From CBDHCC01 sp965261015 (GTDB taxonomy: Bacteria; Pseudomonadota; Alphaproteobacteria; Sphingomonadales; Sphingomonadaceae), in assembly GCA_965261015.1 (NCBI GenBank), contig CBDHCC010000001.1:682001-746000 (forward strand): a DNA stretch of 64,000 nt, given 5' to 3'. Numbering within the stretch: the first letter of the stretch is position 1; each line of letters begins with the position of its first letter. The position numbers and the translations under genes were made by a program. The notes below the pieces were generated by a model, which had not been told where the DNA came from, ran no database searches, and saw only the letters and a list, made by a program, of their open reading frames with translations. Positions 35,207 through 46,077 of this stretch are shown piece by piece.

Positions 35207-36289
35207 TCAGGTCCAATAGAGAACCCGCGCGCTCGGCAGCTCGGCGGCCACTCCCGCCTCGAAGAACGCCCTCAGTTCCGCCATCGTCGCCTTGTCATAG
35301 ACGTGCTTGACGTTGCCGAATTTGCCCCGCTTTTCCGCGCGGCCCACCTCGTCCATCGCCAGGTCGGACCCCGGATACCAGCTTCGCAGCACCGCGCGGC
35401 TGCCCGGCGTGTAGCGGTGGGTGATCAGTTCCACCGTCACGTCCGCCACCCCGGCCAGTGCCTCGCCCGCCTGCGACAACAGTGCCCCATAGGCTTCGCG
35501 CCAGCCAGGCGCGGCGATGATCGGGGCCACGGTCAGGCCGACCGGATAGCCCGCTTCCGCCATCCGGCGCAGCGCGGCCAGTCGCTGGCCGACCCGCGCC
35601 GTGCCGCCTTCATAGCGGCCATAGGCGGCGGGGTTCACGCTGGCGCGCATCCGGGTGCGCCCGCCATGGGCCAGCGCCAGGAGCGGCTCGACGGCGGCGA
35701 ATTTGGTGGTGAAGCGCAGCTGCGCGTCCGCTTCCCACCGGCCGAACCATTCGATCAGGGCGGCCAGCGACCCGGTCAGATGTTCGATGCCCAAGGGGTC
35801 GGTGTAGCACGACGCCTCGTAGGTCGTTCCCTCGTGCGCGCGGCCGCGGGAGCGCGAGGTGATCGTGCCCTGGCCCAGCCGTTCGCGCACCGCCTCCTCG
35901 ATCTGCGGCAGGTTGGCCCAGGCGCGGGTGACCGGCGGACCCTTCAGCGATCCCGCAAGGTAGCAGTAGGTGCAGTGTGCCGGGCAGCCTTCGGCCAGAT
36001 CGACGCGCCAGTCGGCCGACGGGGCGATCGGCTGGAGTCGGAGCTTGGAGGGCGGGCAGACGGCGATCGCCAGCGTAGCCTTCGCCTCCGCATAGGCGCG
36101 CCGCTCTTCGTCGGGAAAGGCGAGCGCCAGGCGGTCGGACGGCAACTTGACCACGTCCAGCCCGGCCGCCGCCGCCCGGTCCGCCATGGCGCGCCCGTGC
36201 GCCCAGTCGCGCGCCGATCGGGTGACCAGCACCCGGCGCGGCCGCCAAGCGCGCGCGTCGGGCGCAGGGGCGGTGGCGGGTTCGTGCAT
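35207..36289 (-). CDS. Spore-photoproduct-lyase family radical SAM protein
   Basis: A 360-residue radical SAM protein with the cluster motif CPAHCTYC (EGCPAHCTYCYLAGS, about 110-125). LRLQPIAPSADWRVDLAEGC before it and RFTTKFAAVEPLLAL after it follow the pattern of the SPL family; the C-terminal YNKAT/FGNVKHVYDKATMAELR region is also conserved. True SP lyase repairs the spore photoproduct in endospores, but this organism should not sporulate, so the substrate here is open. The ATG at 36289 is chosen; upstream in-frame sequence lies in the divergent promoter region. It converges on uvsE and is divergent from a JAB protein. Confidence 0.85.
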   Translation of the reverse strand: MHEPATAPAPDARAWRPRRVLVTRSARDWAHGRAMADRAAAAGLDVVKLPSDRLALAFPDEERRAYAEAKATLAIAVCPPSKLRLQPIAPSADWRVDLAEGCPAHCTYCYLAGSLKGPPVTRAWANLPQIEEAVRERLGQGTITSRSRGRAHEGTTYEASCYTDPLGIEHLTGSLAALIEWFGRWEADAQLRFTTKFAAVEPLLALAHGGRTRMRASVNPAAYGRYEGGTARVGQRLAALRRMAEAGYPVGLTVAPIIAAPGWREAYGALLSQAGEALAGVADVTVELITHRYTPGSRAVLRSWYPGSDLAMDEVGRAEKRGKFGNVKHVYDKATMAELRAFFEAGVAAELPSARVLYWT

Positions 36290-36459
36290 CGAAGGATGCA
36301 GCGCGGCAGGGGCGGCGTCGGTTCCCGGTTCCCGACCGTCAGGCGACGCCGGCAGGCCCGCTCCGATCCGGACGTGATCGGACTGGTGCCGCGCGCGACA
36401 GGGCGGCTGGGTCGCCACACATTCCTGCCCCTGATCGCGACTGTCTCCACCCCTGCTCA

Positions 36460-36870
36460 ATGGCGTCCCGGCCCGCCCCCTTTTCCGACCCCGCCGGGCC
36501 GGTCCGCGACAGCGCGGCCGGCGCGCGGCTGTTCGATCGGATCGCCTGGTCGGCGGATCGCGAGGCCGTGGCGGTGGCCTTGCTCGACACGCAACTTCGT
36601 CCGATCCGGACCGAACTTCTGGGCGAGGGGTGGGGCACCGCCACGCCGCTGTTCACCCGCCGCCTCTTGGCCCTGGTGCTGGCGAGCGAGGCGCGGGCGT
36701 TGCTCTTGGCCCACAACCATCCCAGCGGCGATCCGGAGCCTTCGAGCGCGGACCGCCGCGCGACCGCCGCTCTGGCGGGCCTGCTGCGCGCGATCGACGT
36801 GGTTCTGATGGACCACCTGATCGTGACGCCCGGCGGGTCGGTGTCCATGCGGGACCGGGGGCTGGTCTGA
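36460..36870 (+). CDS. RadC-like JAB/MPN domain protein
   Basis: A 136-residue protein consisting only of the JAB (JAMM) domain of RadC/YeeS proteins. The metal motif HNHPSGDPEPSSAD (about 88-101: H-x-H-...-S-x-x-D) is intact, and the end DHLIVTPGGSVSMRDRGLV is typical of RadC. The helix-hairpin-helix part found in full RadC is absent. RadC has no proven repair role despite its name. It lies divergent from the SPL-family gene, 170 bp away. Confidence 0.85.
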   Translation: MASRPAPFSDPAGPVRDSAAGARLFDRIAWSADREAVAVALLDTQLRPIRTELLGEGWGTATPLFTRRLLALVLASEARALLLAHNHPSGDPEPSSADRRATAALAGLLRAIDVVLMDHLIVTPGGSVSMRDRGLV

Positions 36871-36925
36871 CCCGAGCCGCCCCGACCGCTGCCCCAGTCG
36901 CTGCCCCAGTCGCTGCCGGGCCGCC

Positions 36926-37608
36926 TCAGCCTTGCGAGCAGCTCCGGATGGCGGCGGGGTCCGGGCGGTCGCCGACGGCGCGGAACGTCGCCAGATAGCC
37001 GCCGGCCGACGGCATCAGCTGGAACGCGACGGGCGCGTAGCCGACCGCCGCGAACTCGCAGCGCAGCAGCGCGGGCGGGGTGCCGTGGTTCTGCGTCGGC
37101 CGGTCGGCGTCGACCACGACGACCTGACCGTCGGGCTTCAGGGCGGGGCGCAGCCGCCACAGGAACTCGTAGGGGCTGGCGATCTCGTGATACATATGGA
37201 CCATCAGCACCCGGTCGAAGCTGGCGGGCGGCAGCATCGGATCGGCGGGTTCTCCCAGCTTCACCGACACATTGTCCAGCCGGTCCTTCGTGACGCGCAT
37301 CGCGAGCGTGTCGCGCGCCGCCTCCTGGATGTCCTGCGCCAGCACGCGGCCGCCGGGACCCACCCGCTTGGCCAGGCGGACGGTGTAATAGCCTTCGCCA
37401 GCGCCGATGTCGGCGACCGTCATGCCGGGCCGCAGGTCGGCACGGTCCATGACCTCCTCCGCCTCGTTCACCCGGTCGCGCGCCTCCTCGTTGGACCAGC
37501 GGGTCGACACCACGTCGGCGACCGGCCGGTCGGCGGGCGGGAAGCGTTCGGCCGCGCCGTTAGCGCGGGTGCAGGCGGCCAGCGCCAGCAGGGTGATCGG
37601 CAGCGCCT

Positions 37609-37612
<4 letters not shown>
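36926..37612 (-). CDS. Exported class I SAM-dependent methyltransferase
   Basis: A 228-residue protein with a lipoprotein-type signal (MKALPITLLALAACTRANG, Cys14) followed by a complete class I methyltransferase domain: MTVADIGAGEGYYTVRLAKR (SAM motif I), VLAQDIQEAA, FDRVLMVHMYHEI. The combination is odd because SAM is a cytoplasmic cofactor; either the signal is not cleaved and the protein is a membrane-anchored cytoplasmic enzyme, or it acts outside on another ligand. The ATG overlaps the prfB stop (ATGA). Substrate unknown. Confidence 0.85.
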
Positions 37613-38736
<1,124 letters not shown>

Positions 38737-38790
38737 GGGGACCTCCAGGCGGGGCGGGGAAGGGCGCGCGGGGGCACCGTTCGTCCGTCC

Positions 38791-41307
38791 CTAGTAGATG
38801 CCGCCGGTGTTTTCCAGAAACTCGCTGTCCCGATTGCGGGCGCGCGGCGGCGCGGCGGCGCGGGAGGGCGCGGGCCGGGCGGCGGCCGTGTCGCGCCGCT
38901 CCGCGCGTTCCACCCGCGCGATCTCGTCCCGACGGATGGTGCGGGTGGGTTCCGTCTCGGGCTTGAACGCCTCCCAGATGACCGCCGCCTTGGGCTCGTC
39001 GCTGGGCCAGCCGGAGAACACGCGGCGGCCCGACCGCCGGTCGATGCGGACCATCCGCGTGCCCTCCGAAATGCGGAAGGGCCGGCGGGGCGCGTCGGCT
39101 AGCACGCGCTGGGCGAAGTCGCGGAACACCGGCGCGGCCAGGGTGCCGCCCTGCGCCCCGCCCATCACGCGCGGCTGGTCATAGCCCAGATACAGGCCCG
39201 CCACGACGTCCGGCGTTCCGCCCACGAACCAGACCTCCTTGGGACCGTTCGTCGTGCCGGTCTTGCCGAACAGCGGCCGGTCCAGGTCGCGCAGGCGCTG
39301 CGCGGTGCCCCGCGTCACCACGCCTTCCAGCATGTGAACCACCTGATAGGCGGTGACCGGGTCGATCGCCTGGTTTCCGCGCGGTGGCAGGCGCGGCATC
39401 GGCCGGCCGTCCCAGTCCGGCATGTTGCACCGATCGCACTGGGCCAGCCGGGGGTCGGCGCGGGTGCCGGGGATCACCTTGCCGTGCCGGTCCTGCACAT
39501 AATCGAACAGGGTGGGCGTCAGCCGGCGACCGTTGTTGGCCAGCATGGAAAAGGCGTTGGTCATCCGCCCGACCGTCGTCTCACCCGCGCCGAGCGCGAC
39601 GGACAGGTAGGGCGGATAGCGGCCGATCCCCATGCGCGCGATCGTCTTGATCACGTTGTCCATTCCCGCCTGGCTGGCGGCGCGCACGGTCATCAGGTTG
39701 CGCGACTGTTCCAGTCCCCAGCGCATGGTCTGCGCGCCCGCGTTGCTGCCGGAGAAGTTGCGGAAGCACTTCTGGCCCAGATTGCCGCCCTGATAGACGC
39801 AGAAGGGACCGTCCACGATCTGGGTGGCCGGCGTCATCCCGTTGTCCAGCGCGGTCGCGTAGACGAACGGCTTGATGGTGGAACCCGGTTGCCGTTCCGC
39901 CTGGGTGGCGCGGTTGAAGGGTTCGGTGCGCTGGTCATAGCCGCCCTGCATCGCCAGCACCTGGCCGGTGTGCGGGTTCTCGACCACCATCCCCCCCGAC
40001 AGGCTGGGCAGCGCGCGCAACAGCCAGCGGTCGCCGTCCTTTGCCAGCAGCACGACGTCGCCGGGCTTCAGCGCGCCGAAAGCGGTGCCGGGCCGGCCGG
40101 CCGCCGGCAGGTTGGCGCCCCAGGCGGGCAGCGGGCCGGTCGAGCCATCGGGCAGGCCCATCGTCGCCTCGCGCGCCGATTTCGACAGCACCACGCCGAC
40201 CGTCCAGCCGGGCACGTTCGTCCCGCGCCCCGACGCGCGCAGCGAGCTCAGCCAGTCGTCGCCGGCCGACACCTGCGCCAGCGGACCACGCCAGCGCCGT
40301 CCGCCATAGCCGTCGAGCGCGCGGCGCAGCGACTGTTCGGCGGCCAACTGATATTCCGGGTTGAGGGACGAGCGGACCCACAGGCCGCCGGCATAGACGC
40401 TGTGCGGCCCGGCCTCCGCCGTCTCCCCGAACCGCTCGATCAGCTCGCGCCGGATGTCCTCGGTGAAATAGCCCGCGATCGGGGGAAAGGCCGCCGGTTG
40501 CTGGGTGATCAGGCCCAGCGGTTCGGCCTTCGCCGCCGCCGCCGCGCCGGCCGACACGAAGCCGTTGCGGACCATCTCGCTCAACACGAAGTCGCGCCGG
40601 CGCAGCGCCGCATCGGCGTAGGAGGCGCGGCCATAGCGTTCCGGCGCCTTGGGCAGGATGGCGAGGAAGGCGGCCTGCGACAGCGACAGTTCGCCCACAT
40701 CGCGCCCGAAATAGGCCTGCGACGCGGCCTGCACCCCGAACGCCTGTCGACCGAGCGGGATGGAGTTCAGATACAGTTCCAGGATCTGCGGCTTGGTCAG
40801 CGCGCCCTCGATCCGCTTGGCCAGGATCGCCTCTTTCAGCTTGCGGACATAGCTGACCTCGTTGGTCAGCAGCAGGTTCTTGGCCACCTGCTGGGTGATG
40901 GTCGACGCGCCGATCGGGCGGCCGTCGCTCTTGAGGTTGGTGACCACTGCCGACGCGATGCCGGCATAGTCCAGCCCGCCATGCTGGAAGAAGGTGCGGT
41001 CCTCCGCCGCCAGGAAGGCGCGCACCAGCACGGGCGGGAACTCGTCATAGGACAGCTCCACCCGCCGTTCGCGCGCGAAGGACGAGATCGGCTCGCCCGA
41101 GATGGACCGGACATAGGACGGGAGCGGCGGCTCGTAGCGCAGGAGACTGTCGGCCGAAGGCATGTTGCGGGTCAGGAGCACCCAGCCCACGGCCAGCGCG
41201 ACCAGGCCGACCAGCGCCAGCCCCAGCAGCGCCCGCACCCAGCGCCGGTTCCACAGGCGGGTCGCGCGGCGGGGCGGGTCGGCGGGCACGGGGGGAGCGG
41301 AGGCCAT
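38791..41307 (-). CDS. mrcA: Penicillin-binding protein 1A (bifunctional)
   Basis: An 838-residue class A PBP. One membrane helix (about 26-46) anchors it; the GT51 glycosyltransferase domain has E102 in AAEDRTFFQHGG and ASTITQQVAKNLLL; the transpeptidase domain has the SxxK motif S476-TIK, SRN (535-537) and KTG (682-684). An OB-like insertion lies between them. A CxxC pair (CDRC, 624-627) sits in the transpeptidase region. The C-terminal tail is Arg/Ala/Pro-rich and ends in ENTGGIY. It polymerises and cross-links peptidoglycan during elongation. It is downstream of the amidase gene in the same direction. Confidence 0.96.
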   Translation of the reverse strand: MASAPPVPADPPRRATRLWNRRWVRALLGLALVGLVALAVGWVLLTRNMPSADSLLRYEPPLPSYVRSISGEPISSFARERRVELSYDEFPPVLVRAFLAAEDRTFFQHGGLDYAGIASAVVTNLKSDGRPIGASTITQQVAKNLLLTNEVSYVRKLKEAILAKRIEGALTKPQILELYLNSIPLGRQAFGVQAASQAYFGRDVGELSLSQAAFLAILPKAPERYGRASYADAALRRRDFVLSEMVRNGFVSAGAAAAAKAEPLGLITQQPAAFPPIAGYFTEDIRRELIERFGETAEAGPHSVYAGGLWVRSSLNPEYQLAAEQSLRRALDGYGGRRWRGPLAQVSAGDDWLSSLRASGRGTNVPGWTVGVVLSKSAREATMGLPDGSTGPLPAWGANLPAAGRPGTAFGALKPGDVVLLAKDGDRWLLRALPSLSGGMVVENPHTGQVLAMQGGYDQRTEPFNRATQAERQPGSTIKPFVYATALDNGMTPATQIVDGPFCVYQGGNLGQKCFRNFSGSNAGAQTMRWGLEQSRNLMTVRAASQAGMDNVIKTIARMGIGRYPPYLSVALGAGETTVGRMTNAFSMLANNGRRLTPTLFDYVQDRHGKVIPGTRADPRLAQCDRCNMPDWDGRPMPRLPPRGNQAIDPVTAYQVVHMLEGVVTRGTAQRLRDLDRPLFGKTGTTNGPKEVWFVGGTPDVVAGLYLGYDQPRVMGGAQGGTLAAPVFRDFAQRVLADAPRRPFRISEGTRMVRIDRRSGRRVFSGWPSDEPKAAVIWEAFKPETEPTRTIRRDEIARVERAERRDTAAARPAPSRAAAPPRARNRDSEFLENTGGIY

Positions 41308-41367
41308 GAGGCGCTTCGTTTAGCCGATCGTCCGCCATTTGCCAGCCTGGGGCGGGCCGCGCGCGCG

Positions 41368-42657
41368 TCAGCGCCCCGCGATCTGCCGCGCGAAATGGGC
41401 GGACACCGCGCCCGCTATCCCGGTGGCGATCGCGTCGCGCCCCGCCGCGCTGGTCAGCCACGCCACGTCCTGCTCGTTCGACATATAGCCGGTTTCGTAC
41501 AGCACCGATGGCACGTCCGGCGCCTTCAGGACCATCAGGCTGGCGAAGCGGTGATAGCCGGGCTTGAACGGCACGGTGCCCGATTCGCGGTGCAGCACCT
41601 TGGCGAAGCGGGACGACACGTTCATCGTTTCGCGCTGGGTCAGCCCGATCAGGATGCTGGTCACGTCGCTCGCCTGGCCCGACAGGTCCAGCCCGCCGAT
41701 CACGTCCGCCCGGTTCTCACGCGAGGCGAGCCGCGCGGCTTCGCGGTCGGACGCGACCTCGGACAAGGTGTAGATCGTGGCGCCCCGCGCCTCCGGATTG
41801 GCGGCGCTGTCGGCGTGGATGGAGATGAACAGCTGGGCGCCCAGCCGGCGGGCCACGGCGAAGCGGTCGCGCAGCACTAGGTAGCGATCGTCCTCCCGCG
41901 TCAGCGCGACCCGCATGCGGCCGGTGGCGAGCAGCCGGTCGCGCACGGCGCGCGCGATCGCCAGCGTCACGTCCTTCTCCCGCACCCCGCCATAGGGGCT
42001 GATCGAGCCGGGATCGTGGCCGCCATGGCCCGCGTCGATCACCACCAGCGGGCGGTCGTCCGGTCCGGCGACCTTCACCCGCCGCTCCACCGCGTGGGCC
42101 GGTGCCACGGGCACGCGCACGCGGTAGCGCGGAGCGGCCAGCAGACGGCGGACCACGGCGGGCGGGCGCAGGACCGCGGCCCGCCTCGCCACGGCGCTGC
42201 GCCAGCCGGGCGCGTCGGCGGGGCTCAGGGACAAGGCGACGCCGCGCCCGTCGGCCGCCCAGCGCGCGCCGGTGACGACCAGCGGGCGCGCGAGGTCCAG
42301 CACCACGCGGGTCGTGGTGGCGTCAAACCGCGCCGCGCGCACGCCCCGGACGGCGGCGTCGGTGGCGCGCGACCGGACCGTCCCCGTCTCCTCCGCCCCG
42401 TCGACGTCCAGCACCAGTCGGTCCGGGCCGGACAGCGCCAGCGGACGGATGCCGGTCACCAGGCCGTCGAAGCTCAGCCGCACCTCGCCCGACGCGGCCT
42501 CGACCGCCGTCACGCCGGTGGCGAGCGCGGGCAGGGGCGCGCCGACGAGCGCGAGGAGCAGGAGGGCGAGCGCCGCCATCGTGCGGCTGTGCGTCCGGGC
42601 ACCCGTCGCCGTCCAGCGAAAAAGGGCGGGTCGGGCTGGCGGGCGGGGGCGGATCAT
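41368..42657 (-). CDS. N-acetylmuramoyl-L-alanine amidase (AMIN + Amidase_3)
   Basis: A 429-residue periplasmic amidase. A signal peptide (hydrophobic 27-46, ending ALA) is followed by an AMIN domain (about 48-150; VTAVEAASGEVRLSFDG) and a zinc amidase domain with metal ligands H211 (VIDAGHGGHDPG), E227 (REKDVTL) and H281 (ISIHADS), and catalytic E388 (LYETGYMSN). Enzymes of this type cleave septal peptidoglycan during division, usually controlled by EnvC/NlpD. In AmiC-type proteins an autoinhibitory helix lies in the domain; the segment ASRENRADVIGGLDLSGQAS resembles it. It is the first gene of the amidase-mrcA-prfB-methyltransferase unit. Confidence 0.93.
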   Translation of the reverse strand: MIRPRPPARPALFRWTATGARTHSRTMAALALLLLALVGAPLPALATGVTAVEAASGEVRLSFDGLVTGIRPLALSGPDRLVLDVDGAEETGTVRSRATDAAVRGVRAARFDATTTRVVLDLARPLVVTGARWAADGRGVALSLSPADAPGWRSAVARRAAVLRPPAVVRRLLAAPRYRVRVPVAPAHAVERRVKVAGPDDRPLVVIDAGHGGHDPGSISPYGGVREKDVTLAIARAVRDRLLATGRMRVALTREDDRYLVLRDRFAVARRLGAQLFISIHADSAANPEARGATIYTLSEVASDREAARLASRENRADVIGGLDLSGQASDVTSILIGLTQRETMNVSSRFAKVLHRESGTVPFKPGYHRFASLMVLKAPDVPSVLYETGYMSNEQDVAWLTSAAGRDAIATGIAGAVSAHFARQIAGR

Positions 42658-43178
42658 CGCGACGGCTCCGGATCGACGGGAGCGCCGGCCCTGCCACGGG
42701 GAGGCCCGCCATGTGGTTGATCGGTCCGGTTAACGGCGGGTCCACCATGGTGCCGATCGCGCCGTCACGCCGCTCGACCACCGGCCGTGTTGCTCTGCCG
42801 CAACATCGTTGCTAGACCCGCAGCCGCGACGGAGTGCCGGTCGGGTTCGTGAACGGACCGCGGCCCGCCGTCGCCGAAGCGATCCGTTCGCGATCCTTCG
42901 CACACCCGTCCCGTCGTGGCCGCCGCCGGCGTGTCCCCGAGGGACCCGACAGGTTGATGCTTCCATGCCGGTCCAGGCTCTCGCTCCCGTTCGCACAGGC
43001 CCTTTCGGACCGGTGCGGCACGATGCGATCGCCGGCCCCGCCTTCCGGGCACCGGTCGAAGCCGACGCACTTTCACACCCACCCAGGACGCCGCGCCCGC
43101 CGATCGCCGGCCCGCGCGCCCCGTCCGCCAACCATGGCCCCCTGCGCGCGTTCGCGGAGGCGGTCCGGAGACACCACA
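42658..43178 (+). promoter_or_regulatory. Divergent promoter region and long leader of rne
   Basis: A 521-bp gap between the divergent amidase and rne genes. A hairpin GTTGC-TCTGCC-GCAAC occurs at 42789-42804, and TTGCTC (42790) with TAGACC (42813) at 17-base spacing is a weak promoter candidate for rne. If used it leaves about 350 bases of leader. RNase E is autoregulated through its leader in E. coli, so a structured leader is plausible here. No open frame in the gap looks coding. Confidence 0.35.
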
Positions 43179-45902
43179 ATGGCAACGCGTATGTTGATCG
43201 ACGCGCGGCACCGGGAAGAAACCCGTGTCGCGGTCACGCAAGGTAACCGCATCGAAGAGTTCGACTTCGAGTCGGCCGATCACCGCCAGCTGAAGGGCAA
43301 CATCTATCTGGCGCGCGTCGTGCGCGTCGAACCGTCGCTGCAGGCGGCGTTCGTTGAGTTCGGCGGCAATCGCCACGGCTTCCTCGCCTTCCCCGAAATC
43401 CACCCCGACTATTACCAGATCCCCAAGGCGGACCGCGACGCCCTCTTGGCCGAAGAGGCCGAACAGGCGGCCGAGGCCGCGCGGCTGGAAGACGAGCACG
43501 CCGAGAATGAGGGCGACGAGGACGACGCGGAGGAGGGCGACGACGCCGCCCCGCCCGCACCCGACACCAAGGCCGCGGCCCATGACGAGGAGGACACCAA
43601 GACCGTCGCCGCGCTCCGCGACCGGCGCGAATCCGTGCGCCGCCGCTATCGCATCCAGGACGTGGTCAAGCGCCGGCAGGTGATGCTGGTCCAGGTCGTG
43701 AAGGAAGAGCGCGGCAACAAGGGTGCGGCGCTGACCACCTATCTGTCGCTCGCCGGGCGCTACACCGTGCTGATGCCCAACACGTCGAAGGGCGGCGGCA
43801 TCAGCCGCAAGATCAGCTCGGCCGCCGATCGCAAGCGGCTGAAGTCCATCATGGCGGAGTTCGACCTGCCGCGCTCCATGGGGCTGATCGTCCGCACCGC
43901 CGGGCTGCAGCGCACCCGCGCCGAGATCAAGCGCGACTTCGACTATCTGGCGCGCCTGTGGGACGGCATCCGCGAGGCCACGCTGAAGGCCAACGCGCCC
44001 GAGCTGATCTACGCCGACAGCGACCTTCTGAAGCGCGCGATCCGCGACATCTATAACAAGGACGTCGACGAGGTGCTGGTGGAGGGGCCCGAAGGCTACA
44101 CCCAGGCGCGCGAGTTCATGAAGCTGCTGATGCCCAGCCACGCGCGCCGCGTGAAGCATTATGCCGATCCCGTCCCGCTGTTCCAGCGCGAAGGCGTGGA
44201 GGACCAGCTGTCCGCCATGTTCTCGCCCACCGTGCAGCTGCCGTCGGGCGGCTATCTGGTCATCAACCCGACCGAGGCGCTGGTGTCCATCGACATCAAC
44301 TCCGGCCGGTCGACCCGCGAGCACGGGATCGAGGCGACCGCGCTCAAGACCAACCTGGAAGCCGCGACGGAGATCGCGCGACAGCTGCGGCTGCGCGACA
44401 TGGCCGGACTGGTCGTGATCGACTTCATCGACATGGAGTCGAATGGCAACAACAAGAAGGTCGAGCGCTGCCTGAAGGACGCGCTGAAGGACGATCGCGC
44501 GCGCATCCAGGTGGGCCGCATCTCGTCCTTTGGCCTCCTGGAGATGAGCCGCCAGCGGCTGCGGACCGGCGTGCTGGAGGCGTCCACCCATCAGTGCCCG
44601 CATTGCGAGGGCACGGGGCTGATGCGGACCGCCGCGTCGTCCGGCCTGTCGGCCTTGCGGATGCTGGAGGAAGAGGCGGCGCGCGGACGCGGGTCCGAGC
44701 TGACGCTGCGCGCCGGGCTGGAGGCCGCGTTCTATGTGCTGAACTCCAAGCGGTCCGACCTGGCGGAGGTCGAGGACCGCTATGGCGTGGCGATCACGGT
44801 GGAGGGCGACCCGACGCTGGAAGGCGCGCGCATGGAAGTGGACGCCGCCGGGCCGCCGCCGGTCGCGCGCGTCGCCGCGCCCCCGCAGGTGATCGAAGAG
44901 GACGACGAGGACCTGCCCGAGGAGGAGATCGACGAGGAGGAGGCCGCCGAGATCGCGGCTGTCGCCGCCGCGCGCGAGGAGGACGACGATCGTGGCGGAC
45001 GCGGCGGTCGCCGGGGTGGTCGCCGCCGCCGCCGCCGCGGGTCGCGCGGCGACGACGGGGCCGAGGCTTCGAGCCAGGAGGGCGAGGAGGACGACGGCGG
45101 TTCCAGCGAGCAGGCGCGGTCGTCGGACGACGGCGAGGAGTCGGACGACGAGGGTGAGCGCCGTCGTCGTCGCCGGGGTCGCCGCGGTGGCCGCCGCCGC
45201 CGTTCCGCCGAGGGCGAGGCCGAAGGCCGCGCGGACAGCGATGGCCGGACGGATGGCGAAGATCGGGCGGACGAGACGACCTCGCCGCCCTCGCCCTCCG
45301 CCGAGGCCGCGGCCGCGGACGCTCCGGAGCTGATGGAGCCGGGCGAGGTCGCCGGCATCGCCGTCGATCCGGAGCCGGAGGCCAAGCCGAAGCGCCCGCG
45401 CCGCCGCAAGACCGCGCAGTCCGAGGCACCTGTGACCGAGGCACCGGCGACCGAGGCACCGGCGACCGAGACGGCAAAGGACGCGGCGGACCCGGCCGAG
45501 GCGGCCTCCACAGCGGAGGTCCAACCCGAACCGGTACCCAAGCCGCGCCGCCGTCGCAGCAAGGCCTCGGCAGACGAGGCGGTGTCCGACGCGGCGGCCG
45601 AGACGGCAACGGCCGAGCCGACGCCGGCGGACGAGGCGCCCAAACCGCGCCGACGGCGCACCTCCAAGCCGAAGGGCGACGCGCCGGCGCAGCCGGAGGC
45701 CGAGGCCCTGCCGGCGTCCGACGACAACGCGGCCCAGGCGGACGCGGCCGCCAACGAGGCGGCCACGGAGCGGTTGGACGCGACCGGTGCCGACGCCGAG
45801 CCGGAGCTGGCGAACGGTCACGCTCCGGGCGGCGGCGCGACTGCCGGGACGGCCGTGGACGCGACGCCGCGCAAGGGCTGGTGGCAGCGGACCTTCGGGT
45901 GA
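43179..45902 (+). CDS. rne: Ribonuclease E
   Basis: A 907-residue endoribonuclease that starts mRNA decay and processes rRNA and tRNA precursors. The start MATRMLIDARHREETRVAV is conserved. The S1 domain is split by an acidic insert (about 88-145) typical of alphaproteobacteria. The catalytic aspartates lie in VSIDINSG (D372) and VIDFIDM, and the zinc-link is CPHC (473-476). From about 580 onward the tail is disordered, with alternating acidic runs and Arg/Gly clusters (RRGGRRRRRRG, RRRRRRGRRGGRR, KPRRRRSK), which should bind RNA and scaffold a degradosome; it ends KGWWQRTFG. The gene has a long leader. Confidence 0.96.
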   Translation: MATRMLIDARHREETRVAVTQGNRIEEFDFESADHRQLKGNIYLARVVRVEPSLQAAFVEFGGNRHGFLAFPEIHPDYYQIPKADRDALLAEEAEQAAEAARLEDEHAENEGDEDDAEEGDDAAPPAPDTKAAAHDEEDTKTVAALRDRRESVRRRYRIQDVVKRRQVMLVQVVKEERGNKGAALTTYLSLAGRYTVLMPNTSKGGGISRKISSAADRKRLKSIMAEFDLPRSMGLIVRTAGLQRTRAEIKRDFDYLARLWDGIREATLKANAPELIYADSDLLKRAIRDIYNKDVDEVLVEGPEGYTQAREFMKLLMPSHARRVKHYADPVPLFQREGVEDQLSAMFSPTVQLPSGGYLVINPTEALVSIDINSGRSTREHGIEATALKTNLEAATEIARQLRLRDMAGLVVIDFIDMESNGNNKKVERCLKDALKDDRARIQVGRISSFGLLEMSRQRLRTGVLEASTHQCPHCEGTGLMRTAASSGLSALRMLEEEAARGRGSELTLRAGLEAAFYVLNSKRSDLAEVEDRYGVAITVEGDPTLEGARMEVDAAGPPPVARVAAPPQVIEEDDEDLPEEEIDEEEAAEIAAVAAAREEDDDRGGRGGRRGGRRRRRRGSRGDDGAEASSQEGEEDDGGSSEQARSSDDGEESDDEGERRRRRRGRRGGRRRRSAEGEAEGRADSDGRTDGEDRADETTSPPSPSAEAAAADAPELMEPGEVAGIAVDPEPEAKPKRPRRRKTAQSEAPVTEAPATEAPATETAKDAADPAEAASTAEVQPEPVPKPRRRRSKASADEAVSDAAAETATAEPTPADEAPKPRRRRTSKPKGDAPAQPEAEALPASDDNAAQADAAANEAATERLDATGADAEPELANGHAPGGGATAGTAVDATPRKGWWQRTFG

Positions 45903-45908
45903 GCGGGC

Positions 45909-45941
45909 GGGGGCGGCGGCCGGATGGTCTCCGCCGCCCCC
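45909..45941 (+). terminator. Terminator-like hairpin after rne
   Basis: A perfect 11-bp GC stem (GGGGGCGGCGG at 45909-45919 with its complement at 45931-45941) with an 11-base loop, starting 7 bp after the rne stop. It is not followed by a T-run, so it may work with Rho or protect the 3' end. Confidence 0.6.
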
Positions 45942-46077
45942 GTTCCGACGCGGCAAATGGCGGTCCTTCACGGTCCGTTCACGCGGGGAGGATCAGCCTG
46001 CGGCGCTTGACCGGTATCAGCGAGCTTGCGTCCGCCGAACGCGGCCCCGCTGAACGCCACCACATCGCACGAGGGTC

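Noticed and set aside
42765..45971. A 1068-codon open frame antisense to rne
   Set aside because: It is the mirror of the GC-rich, low-complexity rne sequence, with runs of Arg, Gly, Leu and Val, and no domain or ribosome site.
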